Assembly (NCBI GenBank): GCA_003550305.1
Contig: QKYT01000314.1
Span: 17,866-37,821 of the forward strand
Reading direction: 5' to 3'
Length of the DNA: 19,956 bases
Origin: Glomus cerebriforme
Lineage: Eukaryota; Glomeromycota; Glomeromycetes; Glomerales; Glomeraceae
Position numbers and translations under genes: made by a program. The stretch's first letter is position 1, and each line of letters starts with the position of its first letter. Positions 7,971 to 18,629 of this stretch are shown one piece after another. The notes under the pieces were generated by a model. That model was not told the DNA's origin, did no database searches, and was given only the letters and a program-made list of their open reading frames with translations.

Positions 7971-9723
7971 AAAAACCTGTTTATTATTTTATTTCATCAT
8001 TTTTTTGGGTAATAAGGGCGAGCTTAAAATAATACTTTTTTCATATTATTTTATGATTACGTATTAAAAAATTCGATTTTTTTTTTTTATACTGATAACT
8101 GACTGATATTAATATTTTTCGAACATAATAAATATAATTAATCGCTCAGGTTTTTTTTTTAAAAAAAAACTTTGTATTGTGCTTTTGACTAAACTCAATA
8201 TGATATAAATACATTAATCTAAAACTTATTTGTTAGTAACCAATGAACATTCTCCGGTAGTCTAACTCCTCGCATTTGAAACATTCGGTTCATTCGGGGT
8301 TAAAAAAAAAAAAAAGAATAAATCGCCTGATCAATTCCTTTTCCACTATTAAAGTTAATGATTATCAAACTATTAACCTTCGAGTAATTGCCCGGTCCTG
8401 TTTACGGAAAATAGAAATAATCTACACCCATTCAAATTTAAAAATTCCCGGAATTACATTTACCAGCCAAGAATTTTTTTTGTAGTCAATTTATGATTAT
8501 TTTTTTCGGATAATATATATTTTTAATTTAGGAAGTGATTTCTTTAAAAAAATGTAAAACTTCAAAAAAAAAAATAATACAGTATATATATATAGTTGAC
8601 CACTAATATTTCGAGTCAATTATTCGACATATCATGAATGTTTGATGTTATAGTTCCTTTATATTATTATGATGATTTGACCAAATTTGGGAATATGACT
8701 AATTAATTTAATTGAAAGAAAAAAAATCTTCAATTTTCTATTTTATTTTTTTTTGTCTTTTTTTTTTTTTTTTTTATCCGTATCTGATGATATTCAAAAC
8801 GACCCCAAAAAATCTCAAATCTCAAATCTATTAAAGGATTCTAAATTTTATATTTTCTGATATTATAAAATATAATAAATAAAGGAAATTAAATTATATA
8901 ATTTCAAAAATAAATAATAAAAAAGTATGAAAAATATTGTTATGTACAATCAATTATATATATCTTTTTTGTTGTTTCGTAATTAAAACAATTTCTAAAA
9001 AGATTATTGATTAACTTTGAAAAAATAAATAAATAAATAAATTAAAATTAAATATATATATATTAAAAAAAAAACATTATAAAAATATAATTTTTTTTTC
9101 TTTGTTCAAAAATGATTATTATTTTTAATTGCGTAAAAAAAAAACTTGTAAACTTTATATATTTGGGTGGTGTTTGTGGTAATGAAAATTATAAAAAAAA
9201 AAAAAAAAGAAAATATGAAAAAAAAATGCGAAATGTGAAAAAAAATTAATGTTTTTGTATAAATATAAAGAAGAAATATTATAATTAAAAAAAAAAGATT
9301 GTGTATTTGTCGGTGGGAAAAAAAAAGCTTACATATTGTTAGTGAATTTTTAAATTAAGTTCTCTATAATATATAATATATTTTCTTGTATATAAAATCT
9401 ATATTTTCGTAAAATTTCTAATGGTAGTAATTAAATTTTTGTGCTTTTTTTTCGTATAGTTGTTTTGTCGCTATAATAATCGTAAAAAAAAAAATAATAA
9501 TAAATTTCGTCGAATATTTCGATTAAATTTCCCGAATATTGTTGAATAAACTAACTGTACAAAAAAAAAATAGATCCTTTCAAGTAAATAAAAAAAAAAA
9601 ATAATAAATATTAACTACATGTACTAATAAAAAAAACTAAAAAAAAAAGCACTCAATATTAAAAATGCAAAAAAAAGAAGTATTAGGAATTGATTAAAAA
9701 AAGTCTGTCTATGTTGTGCTTTC

Positions 9724-9742
9724 AACGATAGTCAATATCGTT
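9724..9742 (-). other. Short inverted repeat in the 3' flank of the PHD gene
   Basis: AACGATA and TATCGTT form a 7-bp stem around a 5-base loop. A similar one, AACATCA-ACGAT-TGATGTT, lies near 9878-9896. Both are downstream of the minus-strand stop at 10168, in a more complex patch at about 9700-10060 that is probably 3' UTR. They could shape the mRNA end, or be chance. Confidence 0.4.
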
Positions 9743-10153
9743 AAGAGAATATTTTATCATCCCCACCAGAATAATTATTAAAAAAAAAAAAAATTGTCCG
9801 TTTGTCTAAAAATAATATATACAATGTATATGTATATATATATATGTTGCGTTGCGAAAATATATATATAACAAATAACATCAACGATTGATGTTCTAAT
9901 AATAATATAATATTACATCGTCTCTCCTTGCTCAGACTCTGACAACAACTTGGAAAAAAAAAAATTATTACATGTCAACCATCTTCGCTAAAATGAGACG
10001 TAAGAAAGAAATTTTGGGATTTTTCGTCACAAAACTTGCTACTTGAGCAAGTGAAACAATTGTTCGATTTCGGCCGTTGTTTTTTTTTAAAAAAAAATAA
10101 TAATAAATAAAAAGTAAAAAAATCGATTGTCCAAAGTAATATCCCCCTCCAAT

Positions 10154-10180
10154 TTCAAGAGTTTAATTTAAACTCTTGAA
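10154..10180. repeat. Perfect 27-bp palindrome over the PHD gene stop codon
   Basis: Arms 10154-10166 (TTCAAGAGTTTAA) and 10168-10180 (TTAAACTCTTGAA) are exact reverse complements around a single T at 10167. The stop codon occupies 10168-10170, so one arm encodes the last residues (within S-S-R-V-stop) and the other is the first 3' UTR sequence. Confidence 0.95.
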
Positions 10181-13128
10181 GAGTTGCGAGATGTTCTTGG
10201 TCGAGAGACAGTACCCGAAGATACTGAACCAGTTTCGATGTTTGATACTACTACTTGAACTTTAGGTGTTGACATCAATGGGAGTTTCTTTCTTGGAAGT
10301 TCGACGACTAAATATGTTGAATAAAGAAAAATTATTAGACAATCAGAATAATCAAATTATAATTTAAATAATGCAAATTGTAAAAGAATTTTTTTTTAAA
10401 ACTTACCGATACGCTTTCTGCGTACATTATCTGAACAAGCGGCTTCACAGAACCATTGTTCCGAGCTTGATACAGTCTCATCGGTAATCTGAGGTGAGGA
10501 GCACTTTTGATGAAATGCCTTAAAGCATCCTTCACATCGGACGAGAACGTTGCCCATATACGATTCTTGTTTTTGACAAACGGTGCAAACTATAAATAAG
10601 AAAATTATTTATTATTAATTATTTCAAGTCTCGTACTCAAAGTCAATTTCAAATAAATATTATATATAAAAAAAACTTACAGAGTTGTAAGACAGGACGA
10701 TCTCTATCTTCAACTGATTCGTTAACGAATCCGGTCAAGTCCAATCTTGGAAGCTTACAAGCAAATCCGTATCCCTTATAATCACAACCATGTTTACTAT
10801 TAAATTAAAAAAAAAAAGGATTAGCAAATAAATCATTGTAGTATAATTATTAATTATTAATAAAATTTTAATTTATGCTTACTTGCACAAAGTTCGTTTT
10901 CCCCATGGACCTGGTCTCCAATTGACACCTTCGGTGGTACCACAATACCTACACCAGTCAATTCCGGACTTTGTTAAGGTTTGAAAGATCGTTGGGGATT
11001 GGGTAGGACGAGGAGATGTTACTTCAAGTCCTTCCATTTCTTGAGATTCCTCAGCAGGTGATGCGAAACAATGTGGAGGGCTTTCAATTGGCACCGCTAC
11101 GGGAGTGTTCACTCCACTAGATCGTTTTGATGAAGGTTTGGATGTCTTTGAGGATTGTTTACCACTATAAAATTATATATTAAATTTAATTTAATTATCT
11201 TAAAAGAAATTTTTATATTAAAATAAAAAAAAAGTAATAAAAACCTACCGTTTTGTTGATAAAGTTTTTGATTTGTTCTTTGTCAAACTTGATTTTGTTT
11301 TAATAGATCCTTTTGATAATGCACTTTTTGCTTTGCCTTGAGGTTTAACAACCTTTCTCGTGGTACGAGGTTTCTTATTGTTGTTTGTTGGACGATATTC
11401 TTCATCATCATCCTCCTCAGATTCAGTATCACTACTATAATGATATTCATCGGTAACAGTGTCACTAATATCATGTACCTCATTTGTGGAATCAATATCT
11501 TCGTCATTACCATTTACAGAAGAAAATTCTTCACTATCACTTTCTTCCTCATCAATATCATCATTTCGTTTGTCATCATTAATTTTAATGGATTTTTTAA
11601 CATCAACACGAAACTTTTTTTGAGCTCTCTTATCATTAGATTCAGTATCAGAAATATCATCTTCAGATGATGATTCACAAGGTAAACTACGTTTGATACT
11701 ATGATCACTAACAAGTTCAGGAGTTTTTAATGGTGGACTTGGTATACCATCACCGAATTCAATATGATTAGGACGAGTAATAACAGGTGGAAGTCTTTTA
11801 ACAACATTATTTTGAATAGACGAAGTAGTAGTTGTAGTAGTAGTAGTTTCTATAAATCTAGGATCAATTGTAGAAGCCACCTCTTGGGTTGTACGATTAG
11901 AACAAATAAGATTAGGATCAATCGTACCGGTTGTTGAATTCGATGAAATATTAGTAGTAGGAATTTGCATTGAAGAAGAAGTAGTAGTAGAAGAAATTGT
12001 ATTAATAGTTGATGAAACTATCTTAGATTCGGAAGGATTAATATCCGATCCGGATGAAGGTGAAGAGACAACAATTTCTGACATATTTGTGGAAGTTGTT
12101 TCAGTAGAAGGTTTATCTTTTGATAAATTGAAATCAAGAAAACTCCATAATAAATCATCACCACCCATTAAATCGATTGGACTTAAAGGAGGAGAATATC
12201 TTTGACGAGGAGTCAAAATATCCGTATCTGAAGAAGAATCACTATCAAAATGAAGTACTTCTTCTGTATCTTCTATCATTGGATCAGAAAAGAAAACATC
12301 ATTCAAAACACTATTCTTTGAACAAGATTTTTTATCACCATTTTCTTCTTCATAACAAATAGTAGGAGATTGATCAAGTGAAAAATCAATAGGTAAATCA
12401 TTGGATGACATTGAATAAGCTGAAATTGATTGAGTAGTATTCTGAGACATTGTTGATTCCAAAGGAATAAGTGATTGAACGTTTAACGTCTGAGTTGGAA
12501 CAACATGAGATGGAGTCATTGAATGATTCATCGGAGTTGAATGTTGTTGCGGAGCATTATTAATGGATGACATAGTACGCGAAATGACACGAGACGTTTG
12601 TTGAATATACATATTATTTCTATAGTTGTTACTTACAATAAATTTAGTTTTACACTTATTACACAAATTTTGTAATGTTAATGAATCGGAAGATATTGTT
12701 AAAAGTCTACATTCATCACATAACATCGAAGTCATATCAAATTGTGGTTCTTGTCTACTAATCAACATTTGACTTTGTTGTTGTTGTTGTTGTTGTTGTT
12801 GTATTTGAGAAAAATATTGTTGTTGAAGTTGTTGAGAATAAATTTGTTGTTGTTGTTGTTGTTGTGGAAAATAAGGAGGATAAACTTGACCAAAACAATT
12901 TTGTTCATAATAGTCCATTGAATTTGGTAGGTTTGAATTTGATAACATATCACCAAATCCACATTGTGTTGGAACGATTATTTGAGGTTGAAAAGCTTGA
13001 ACTGTTGTAGGTCTTGACATTGGTAAAATTTGACGTGGCATTTGAGAAATGATGGAAGATTCGTTATAATTCGTACTTGACGAATTACGTTGATTATTGG
13101 ATTTATTAACGCTCGATGTGCTTGGCAT
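10168..13128 (-). CDS. GATA-like zinc finger plus PHD finger nuclear protein
   Basis: This is a likely chromatin or transcription regulator of 866 residues; I cannot name an ortholog. Exons in transcription order are 13128-11249, 11164-10883, 10796-10681, 10589-10407 and 10307-10168 (2601 nt), all with GT...TAG introns of 84-99 bp. Features in order: Gln-rich region with Q runs (about 89-120); a degenerate Cys4 motif CDEC...LCNKC (137-159); long Ser/Thr-rich disorder with a Thr run; an acidic stretch (about 518-580) followed by a basic, NLS-like stretch (about 582-640); a GATA-like finger CRYCGTTEGVNWRPGPWGKR then TLCNKHGC (698-725); then a C4HC3 PHD finger with C761, C764, C778, C781, H786, C789, C807 and C811, with W805 just before the last pair. 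RRKR (816-819) is a second basic cluster. PHD fingers commonly read histone H3 tails; the target here is unknown. The gene is convergent with the membrane protein gene. The start is the first ATG of the long frame; the leader upstream is pyrimidine-rich in sense and may contain introns. Confidence 0.9.
11825..11850 (-). repeat. Coding trinucleotide run (poly-Thr)
   Basis: On the sense strand an ACT/ACA-type run encodes consecutive Thr residues in the disordered part of the PHD protein. Another ACT-rich patch lies near 11978-11992. Confidence 0.7.
12772..12865 (-). repeat. CAA trinucleotide runs encoding polyglutamine
   Basis: On the plus strand, TTG repeats at about 12774-12801 and 12847-12865 correspond to CAA runs in sense, giving stretches of about nine and seven Gln (protein residues about 89-120). 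Nearly pure CAA use makes these length-variable microsatellites. Other frames over them give poly-Asn and poly-Leu shadows that are not genes. Confidence 0.9.
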
Positions 13129-14430
13129 CGTTAATATTAATATTAATATTTAATTAATTAATTATTATTTAAATTATATAGAAAAGAATTTTTTTTTAAA
13201 TTCGTGTAAAAAAAAAAAAAGGATGTAGGAGAAAAAAAAAAAATTTTTTATAAAAAAAAATTTTTTTTTTTTGAATTTTTTTTCGTATACGAGAGTGTAT
13301 GAGAAGGTAGATTTTTTTTTTTTNAAAAAAAAAAAAATGATTATCTATTGAAAGAAGTTTAAAAGGAAAAAAAAAATTATTGTTTGTTAGTATTGGTGAC
13401 ACAGATAATGTTTATGTAGTTTAATTTTCGAGACAAAGAATGTAATTAAAAATTATTAAATTTTCTAAATATGGTTTCGTTAGGATTTATACCAAACTGT
13501 CAACAATAATGTAGATGTTTGATGAACATCGTTTTCATGATATACGGAACAATTAATTTCATTCAATAATAATAATAAAAGGAAAAAGAAAAAGAAGAAA
13601 AAAAAAGTACCTAGAATTTTTTTTTTTTTTTTTGTGAGAGGAGAAAAAAAAAAAAGATTCTAAACTAGGATTGTTTTTTTATCGAAAATCTGAAATGATA
13701 AAAAAAAAAAAAAAAAAGAGGCTGTATGAGAATATTGAACGACACCAATTTTAAAAAATTTGAGGCTGTGCGCAGTAGAAATTAACTATTTAGGAAACAG
13801 CCACTATGAAAATTACTGCGGATACAATTGATTGGAAAGGAATTACCAATGGAGAATTTGTATGGGGGGAAAAGGTGTGAAAAGGTGTTCAAAAAAGGGA
13901 TTATAAGGTGAAAAGAAGAACAATATCAAATGATGATTGAAAATTAAAAAGGAGAAGGAATAATAAATAATAGATAACAAGGGTAATGATGTCATCAAAG
14001 GGGTGGGGATATACGAGACAATAGAATACAAAACAAGGAAAAAGTAGAAATTCTTTTACGCCCAAGAAATTGTTTTTAAAGGAGAAGGTGAAAAGAAAAT
14101 AATATTTAAAAGTTCAAAATGTTTATCATTATAAATTAAACGAGATTACAAGTAAATTCGAACCGTACACAAAGTAAAAAAAGTTGATGGATAAACAAAG
14201 GAGAATGAAATAGATAACTTTTCTTCTCCTAAAGATATGCAACCCAATAAAAACTAGATAAAACGAATGAATAATATATATTTTTAGAATACTTACTCTT
14301 TTTATACTTGGCTAGAGACAAAACGTCAAAGCAAGAAGGAATGAAGTTTTGAAAAAAAAACTTTTTTTTTTTTTGTTTTGGAATGGAATGTATTTATAAA
14401 GCAAGAAAAAAAAAATTGAAAAGTTTGAAA
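13129..14430 (-). promoter_or_regulatory. Leader and promoter region of the PHD gene, pyrimidine-rich in sense
   Basis: Upstream of the ATG at 13128 the minus strand is strongly T/C-rich for over a kilobase (plus strand A/G-rich, with GGAAAAAGAAAAAGAAGAAA-like runs near 13580, 13637, 13690 and 13850-14100). CT-rich tracts are common in fungal promoters and leaders. A palindromic bZIP-like site TGATGTCATCA lies near 13987-13997. On the sense strand a TATAAAAAG motif followed by GTAAGT sits near 14294-14309, which could be a leader-intron donor. The base at 13324 is N, inside a T/A run, so length there is unreliable. No start site can be fixed. Confidence 0.4.
13324..13324. other. Ambiguous base (N) in an A/T homopolymer
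   Basis: A single N separates a T run from an A run, most likely an assembly or base-calling problem in low-complexity sequence upstream of the PHD gene. It does not affect any coding exon. Confidence 0.98.
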
Positions 14431-17218
14431 AGATTAGATACAATAAAATAATTTTTTATGACGTATATATATATCGAATATAATCTGATTTTTATGATTT
14501 AGTGTTGTATATATATATATTATGTATATTTAGTAAATGTATATTTTAAAATAGCAATATAAATAATTATATGGTTGATCCTCACTTATTGAAAAATGTG
14601 AAGTTGAAGAGAAAGAAAAAGTGGACGAACCGCTATTATTTATAAAAAAATCTAAAATAAATAAGGTCCCTATTATAGGAAATAAAAAATATATTATAAT
14701 ATGTAAATTTAAAATACCAAATAAATAAAATAAAAATGGGCGTAGTAATAAAAAAAAAAACATATTTGAACTATTATCTTTGTTATAAAATAATCAGGAT
14801 ACTAATTTCTGTTTAAAGAGTACGGATGGTAAGCATTTTAGCATTAGAGTTTAATTGTCAAGATCGTCTCGGGAGTTGTCTTGTTTGAGACAAACGTGAA
14901 ACAATAATATAAATATTATAATACAATATTATTAGTTAATCAGGAACAAATATTTTTATATTGTGTAATTATAATTTACTATTAAAATTAGGATTCTATT
15001 TTGGAATAAAGTTTTTTTTTTTTTTTGAATATATATAAGTATATAAAATATGTATAATATAAATAAATATTATATAGCAATGAATTAAATATGTTTATTA
15101 ATCACTACATATAAACATATAAATAAACTCAAGTTTTGCATGGGAACTAAAAGACAACAAGAAGAGACGAGAATTAGATGTTTTGCAGAGTGCAGTAATG
15201 TTATGTTTTGGTACATTACAGATTAGGTGCAGAATATTTTCTAATAAACAAATTTAAGCAAATCATTTAAAAAATCACCCTTGCAATATATGTTCCCATT
15301 TCGTCAGGGGAGGAAGGATTGAATAAGTTTAGTCATCAACCAATTGATTTCCTTTCTTCGATCAAAAAGTTTTTATGTGTTTTTTGAACTCTGATTTTAA
15401 AACTTTCAATCATATCCTATTATTAGTTATTAGTTTTCTTTCTCTTTTTTTTTTTTTTTAATGTCACACATGGACTTTTAACCACAATGGCTCGCTTGTA
15501 ATAAAAAGATTGTCATCAACTTAATAATGAATAAAGAAATTATTACAATAATATATTAAACTATATTTAGGTTTATTGCGAAATAAAAAAATCTAAATAT
15601 ATCGCGAAAAAGATATCTGCAGATACATAGAACAATTCTATATCTTTTCCATATTACAAGTACGCCATGTGTAAATTTGGTTTGGAACGATAAGTTATCG
15701 CCGATTCCATAAGAATTTCCGGGAAAATTGTAGAATATTCGGAATTTTTAAGGGGCTCGGCTGTCAGTTGGAACCAACGATATGATAGTTATTGTTTATG
15801 GTCACGAATCTAAAATGTCATTTTAAACGTTTTTTTTTTTTAATTTCGACCCTTTTTTTTTTTCTTAAAAAAAAAAAAAACTCGTACATTTTGATGTACG
15901 ATCGGTGGAAAAAGGAAAAAAAAAAACACAACAACAAAAGATTTCATTGTAAAATAAATCTCTTGTTTCAAAAACGGGAATTTCACGATTATTTAATCAT
16001 ACATAAAAGAATAAAAGAGAGGTACGGTTTAAAAAATCAATATGAATAATGATTTGTGTTTTTATATGTAAATTATGTAAATTATAAATATCTACATTCC
16101 CAAAGTTAGAAAGAGCATATTTTAACGACAAATCATGTGTTTTGAAACACAGCATCCGATGATTACCATCATCCCCGCTTTTTTTTTTCAATGATCTTAT
16201 TTATCATTTAAAACCCCACATTTATTTTATTTTTTTTGTTAAATACCAAATTAGGTTAAAGGTTTCATTTTAATTTCTTAAAGCGACAAGAAGGAAATAA
16301 GACAAAAGGGAAAAGAAGAATAATAAACCAATTTCACTTTATTTAGATTAAAAAGAGAAATAAAGTATATTTTATATAGTATGAAATATTAATAATTTAT
16401 TTTAAATAATAATTTATATAATTTTGTAAAATAAATGAAAAAAAAACATGCTTTTAATTTATTACAATGGAATTTATTACGAAAAGAATGCATGCACATG
16501 ATCCATTCGGCCATCATGGACTCAATTATTATTTAATTATTGATTGTGTAAGCAATAAACAAATCATAATTGATTTAAGGAGTCATAACTGCGGGAAAAA
16601 CCTTTTAAGAAAATACAATGGAAGTTTAATAAAGTCTTTAAGGGAAATTACGGTAAAAAAAAAAATTGAGAAACAAGATTAAAAATATTACATTTATGTT
16701 AATAATTTTTTAATATTATTCTCCAAATATGATTAAAAACAACAAAAAAATATAATTTAAAACCGTTTTGACACTGTTTGATATACAGTATAATAAATAA
16801 ATTAACCTTGTTTATTATATACAATAATCAAGTTTACAAACAAGAAAAATAAAACGGACGAATTAATTCAAAAGAATTATTAAAGGAAATAAAGTTTTTT
16901 CGTGTAAGATGACGTATTGTTATAGTGTTATGTTTGTGTGAAGCATAATTGTATGGTAACGCGGATTAGAATAAACGCGTCTATAATAATATTATTGATA
17001 ATTAAAGTGTGACATTGTAAATATATATTCATCGTCATTAACAATTATTACATTTATTCTTTTATAAACAAACGCGAGTATATCACTACCCGTACATGTA
17101 ATAGCTTCATATAAAAGTTAGATGAATTGCATGCATAAAGCATGAAGAAAATTAATTATAAATTTTTTTTTTTTTTTTTTTTTATATCTGCGACCCAATT
17201 GAAATTTTCTCCTTGATA
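14431..17218. other. Gene-free A/T-rich region
   Basis: No supportable gene is visible. Open frames at 14530-14763, 15792-16049 and 16467-16682 are short and Phe/Lys/Ile-dominated or unlike any family I know. TA-repeats occur near 14466-14475 and 14509-14520. A more complex patch (about 15655-15790) contains a 13-bp palindrome of two GATA sites. No tRNA-like or rRNA-like structure was recognised. Confidence 0.45.
15688..15700. promoter_or_regulatory. Inverted pair of GATA sites (perfect palindrome)
   Basis: CGATAAGTTATCG is a perfect 13-bp palindrome (one central base) made of GATAAG and, on the other strand, GATAAC. Paired GATA sites are bound by fungal GATA factors. No gene start is known nearby, so a role is only a possibility. 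Confidence 0.35.
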
Positions 17219-18629
17219 TTACATATTTAACATAATAAACGACGGTAATCCACTTGTAATATCTTCCGGATCTCCTTCGTCTTCTCCGTTTTCCCCCTGG
17301 TCACTACATGTTATAAATATAGATTTACCTTAAACTTTAAGCAACTAATTATTGAAGACCAATAAGAAACCCTTGAGGATTTCCGTTTAATGGTGATATA
17401 AACTGCGGTGTTTGTTCATCTTTAGTGTAAAGGGTTCTAAAGGTTCTAAAAATAAATAAATAAAAAATAAAAAAATAAATGTATGTAATAAATAAATCCT
17501 TTCGAATATTAAACGAATAAAGAAAAGATAAATTTCAAAAAAGATGACAAATGATTCGCAAACAATCATTTAGATCTGGTGATTTTGTATTGTATTCTTT
17601 ATTATGAGGACGAATTAAAAAATTTTATCATCAAAGAAGAAAGGGATTTTTTTTTTTCAATGTTACTTTTGTAACACAAAACTTAACTTTAAATTGTTTA
17701 TCCTTTAAAAAGTTTGTAACATCAATCAATGTACAATTTAATTAAACAGGAGGAAAATCCCGGTTCGCCTGTCTAAAAATCTAAAACTTTTTGATAATAA
17801 TGATTTTGTTTCACCCTTTTAATCCTTTGTTTTTGAAATAAAATAAATAAATATTTTTAATTGGTAAAATACAATAAAGCTCACCTTTGTGAGTTACTAA
17901 TTTTAATTTTCCTTTTTTTTTCTACCTTTGATTTCTTTCATTATAATCATATTTCCTTTTTAAGTCTATTTGACTGTTTCCTATTTCAGGTGGTCCAAGC
18001 GGTTCAACAAGTCTTAATGGTTGATTGTAATACACATTTATATTTCACTGAAATTATGAATGTTTTGATTTCGCAATTTTGTAATATTTTTACGATGTTA
18101 TACAGATCTAAAATAATTCCATTAAAAAATGGTTTTTTTTTTGGAGGGAAAAAGGTACTTCATATTATTATTATCGATCTCACATGTTTATAATGTCATT
18201 TGTTGCGCCATCTCGGGTCTCCGGTACCCGAAAATTTTCTATTTAGAATCCTTGGAAAGGTTAGGATCAGAAAAAAAAAAAATCATTCGACCTTTTTATC
18301 GTTAGAATTTTTTTTTTTTAAAAAAAATAAATCTAAAATTAATTTTTTTTTTTTTTTCTGTTGACGATCAGTACATCTTTGCTTATAAAATTTTCATTTT
18401 TGAAATTAATGTTTGTTTATTATTATTTGTTATTTTAGAAAGTTCTAGATTATGAAATAATATCATCTTTTTTCGATGTAAATAATAATTAAATTTTTTG
18501 AACGAATTATCTTCAATCTTCATGAAAAAAAAATAATAAATAATAATAATAAAATAATAGAATAAAAAAAAAAAGAAAAAATTTTTATCTTTACAAATCG
18601 GAATTCGGATCATTATGATTTACAATCAT
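17219..18629 (-). other. Splice-flanked open fragments, possible small or broken minus-strand gene
   Basis: Several short stretches look more coding-like than the surroundings. On the minus strand these are 17445-17349, after a TTTTTAG acceptor (31 codons, containing TKDEQTPQFISPLNGNPQGF, then stop), and 17303-17219, after a TGTAG acceptor (27 codons, containing GENGEDEGDPEDITSGLPSF, then stop). Further candidates are about 18239-18185 (containing NFRVPETRDGATNDI, next to a CTAAC branch-like motif and a GTGAGA donor) and an ATG at 18629 (MIVNHNDPNSD, followed by GTAAAG). I could not join them into one consistent gene, no family is recognised, and each could be chance. The alternatives are a fast-evolving small gene, a pseudogene, or noise. 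Confidence 0.18.

Larger units (their letters stand above)
7760..10167. other. Convergent intergenic region, very A/T-rich
   Basis: The region lies between the stop of the plus-strand membrane protein gene and the stop of the minus-strand PHD gene, so it must hold both 3' untranslated regions. It has dozens of A or T runs of 8-18, an (AAAT)n stretch near 9024-9041 and a TA-repeat near 9824-9845. About 8222-8485 is more complex and open on the plus strand for 70 codons (8276-8485, starting TTG), but it has no recognisable motif and an A13 run inside, so I do not call it a gene. No RNA gene is visible. Confidence 0.45.

Noticed and set aside
8276..8485. Plus-strand open frame of 70 codons
   Set aside because: It starts with TTG, contains a poly-A-derived Lys run, and shows no motif or family resemblance; it is probably chance in a convergent 3' region.
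11338..11670. Plus-strand open frame inside the PHD gene
   Set aside because: It is the antisense shadow of the acidic/basic coding region; the Ile/Phe-rich product mirrors Asp/Glu/Lys codons.
12762..12962. Poly-Asn frame over the glutamine repeat
   Set aside because: It is an alternate frame of CAA runs and not a separate gene.
14150..14170. tRNA T-arm-like GGTTCGAAT on the minus strand
   Set aside because: No acceptor, D-arm or anticodon stem can be folded around it.
15792..16049. Plus-strand 85-codon open frame
   Set aside because: The composition follows T and A homopolymers (poly-Phe, poly-Lys); there is no coding signal.
17861..18193. Plus-strand 110-codon open frame
   Set aside because: It is dominated by Phe/Leu/Ile from T-rich sequence, spans a likely TTTCAG acceptor-like site, and shows no domain.
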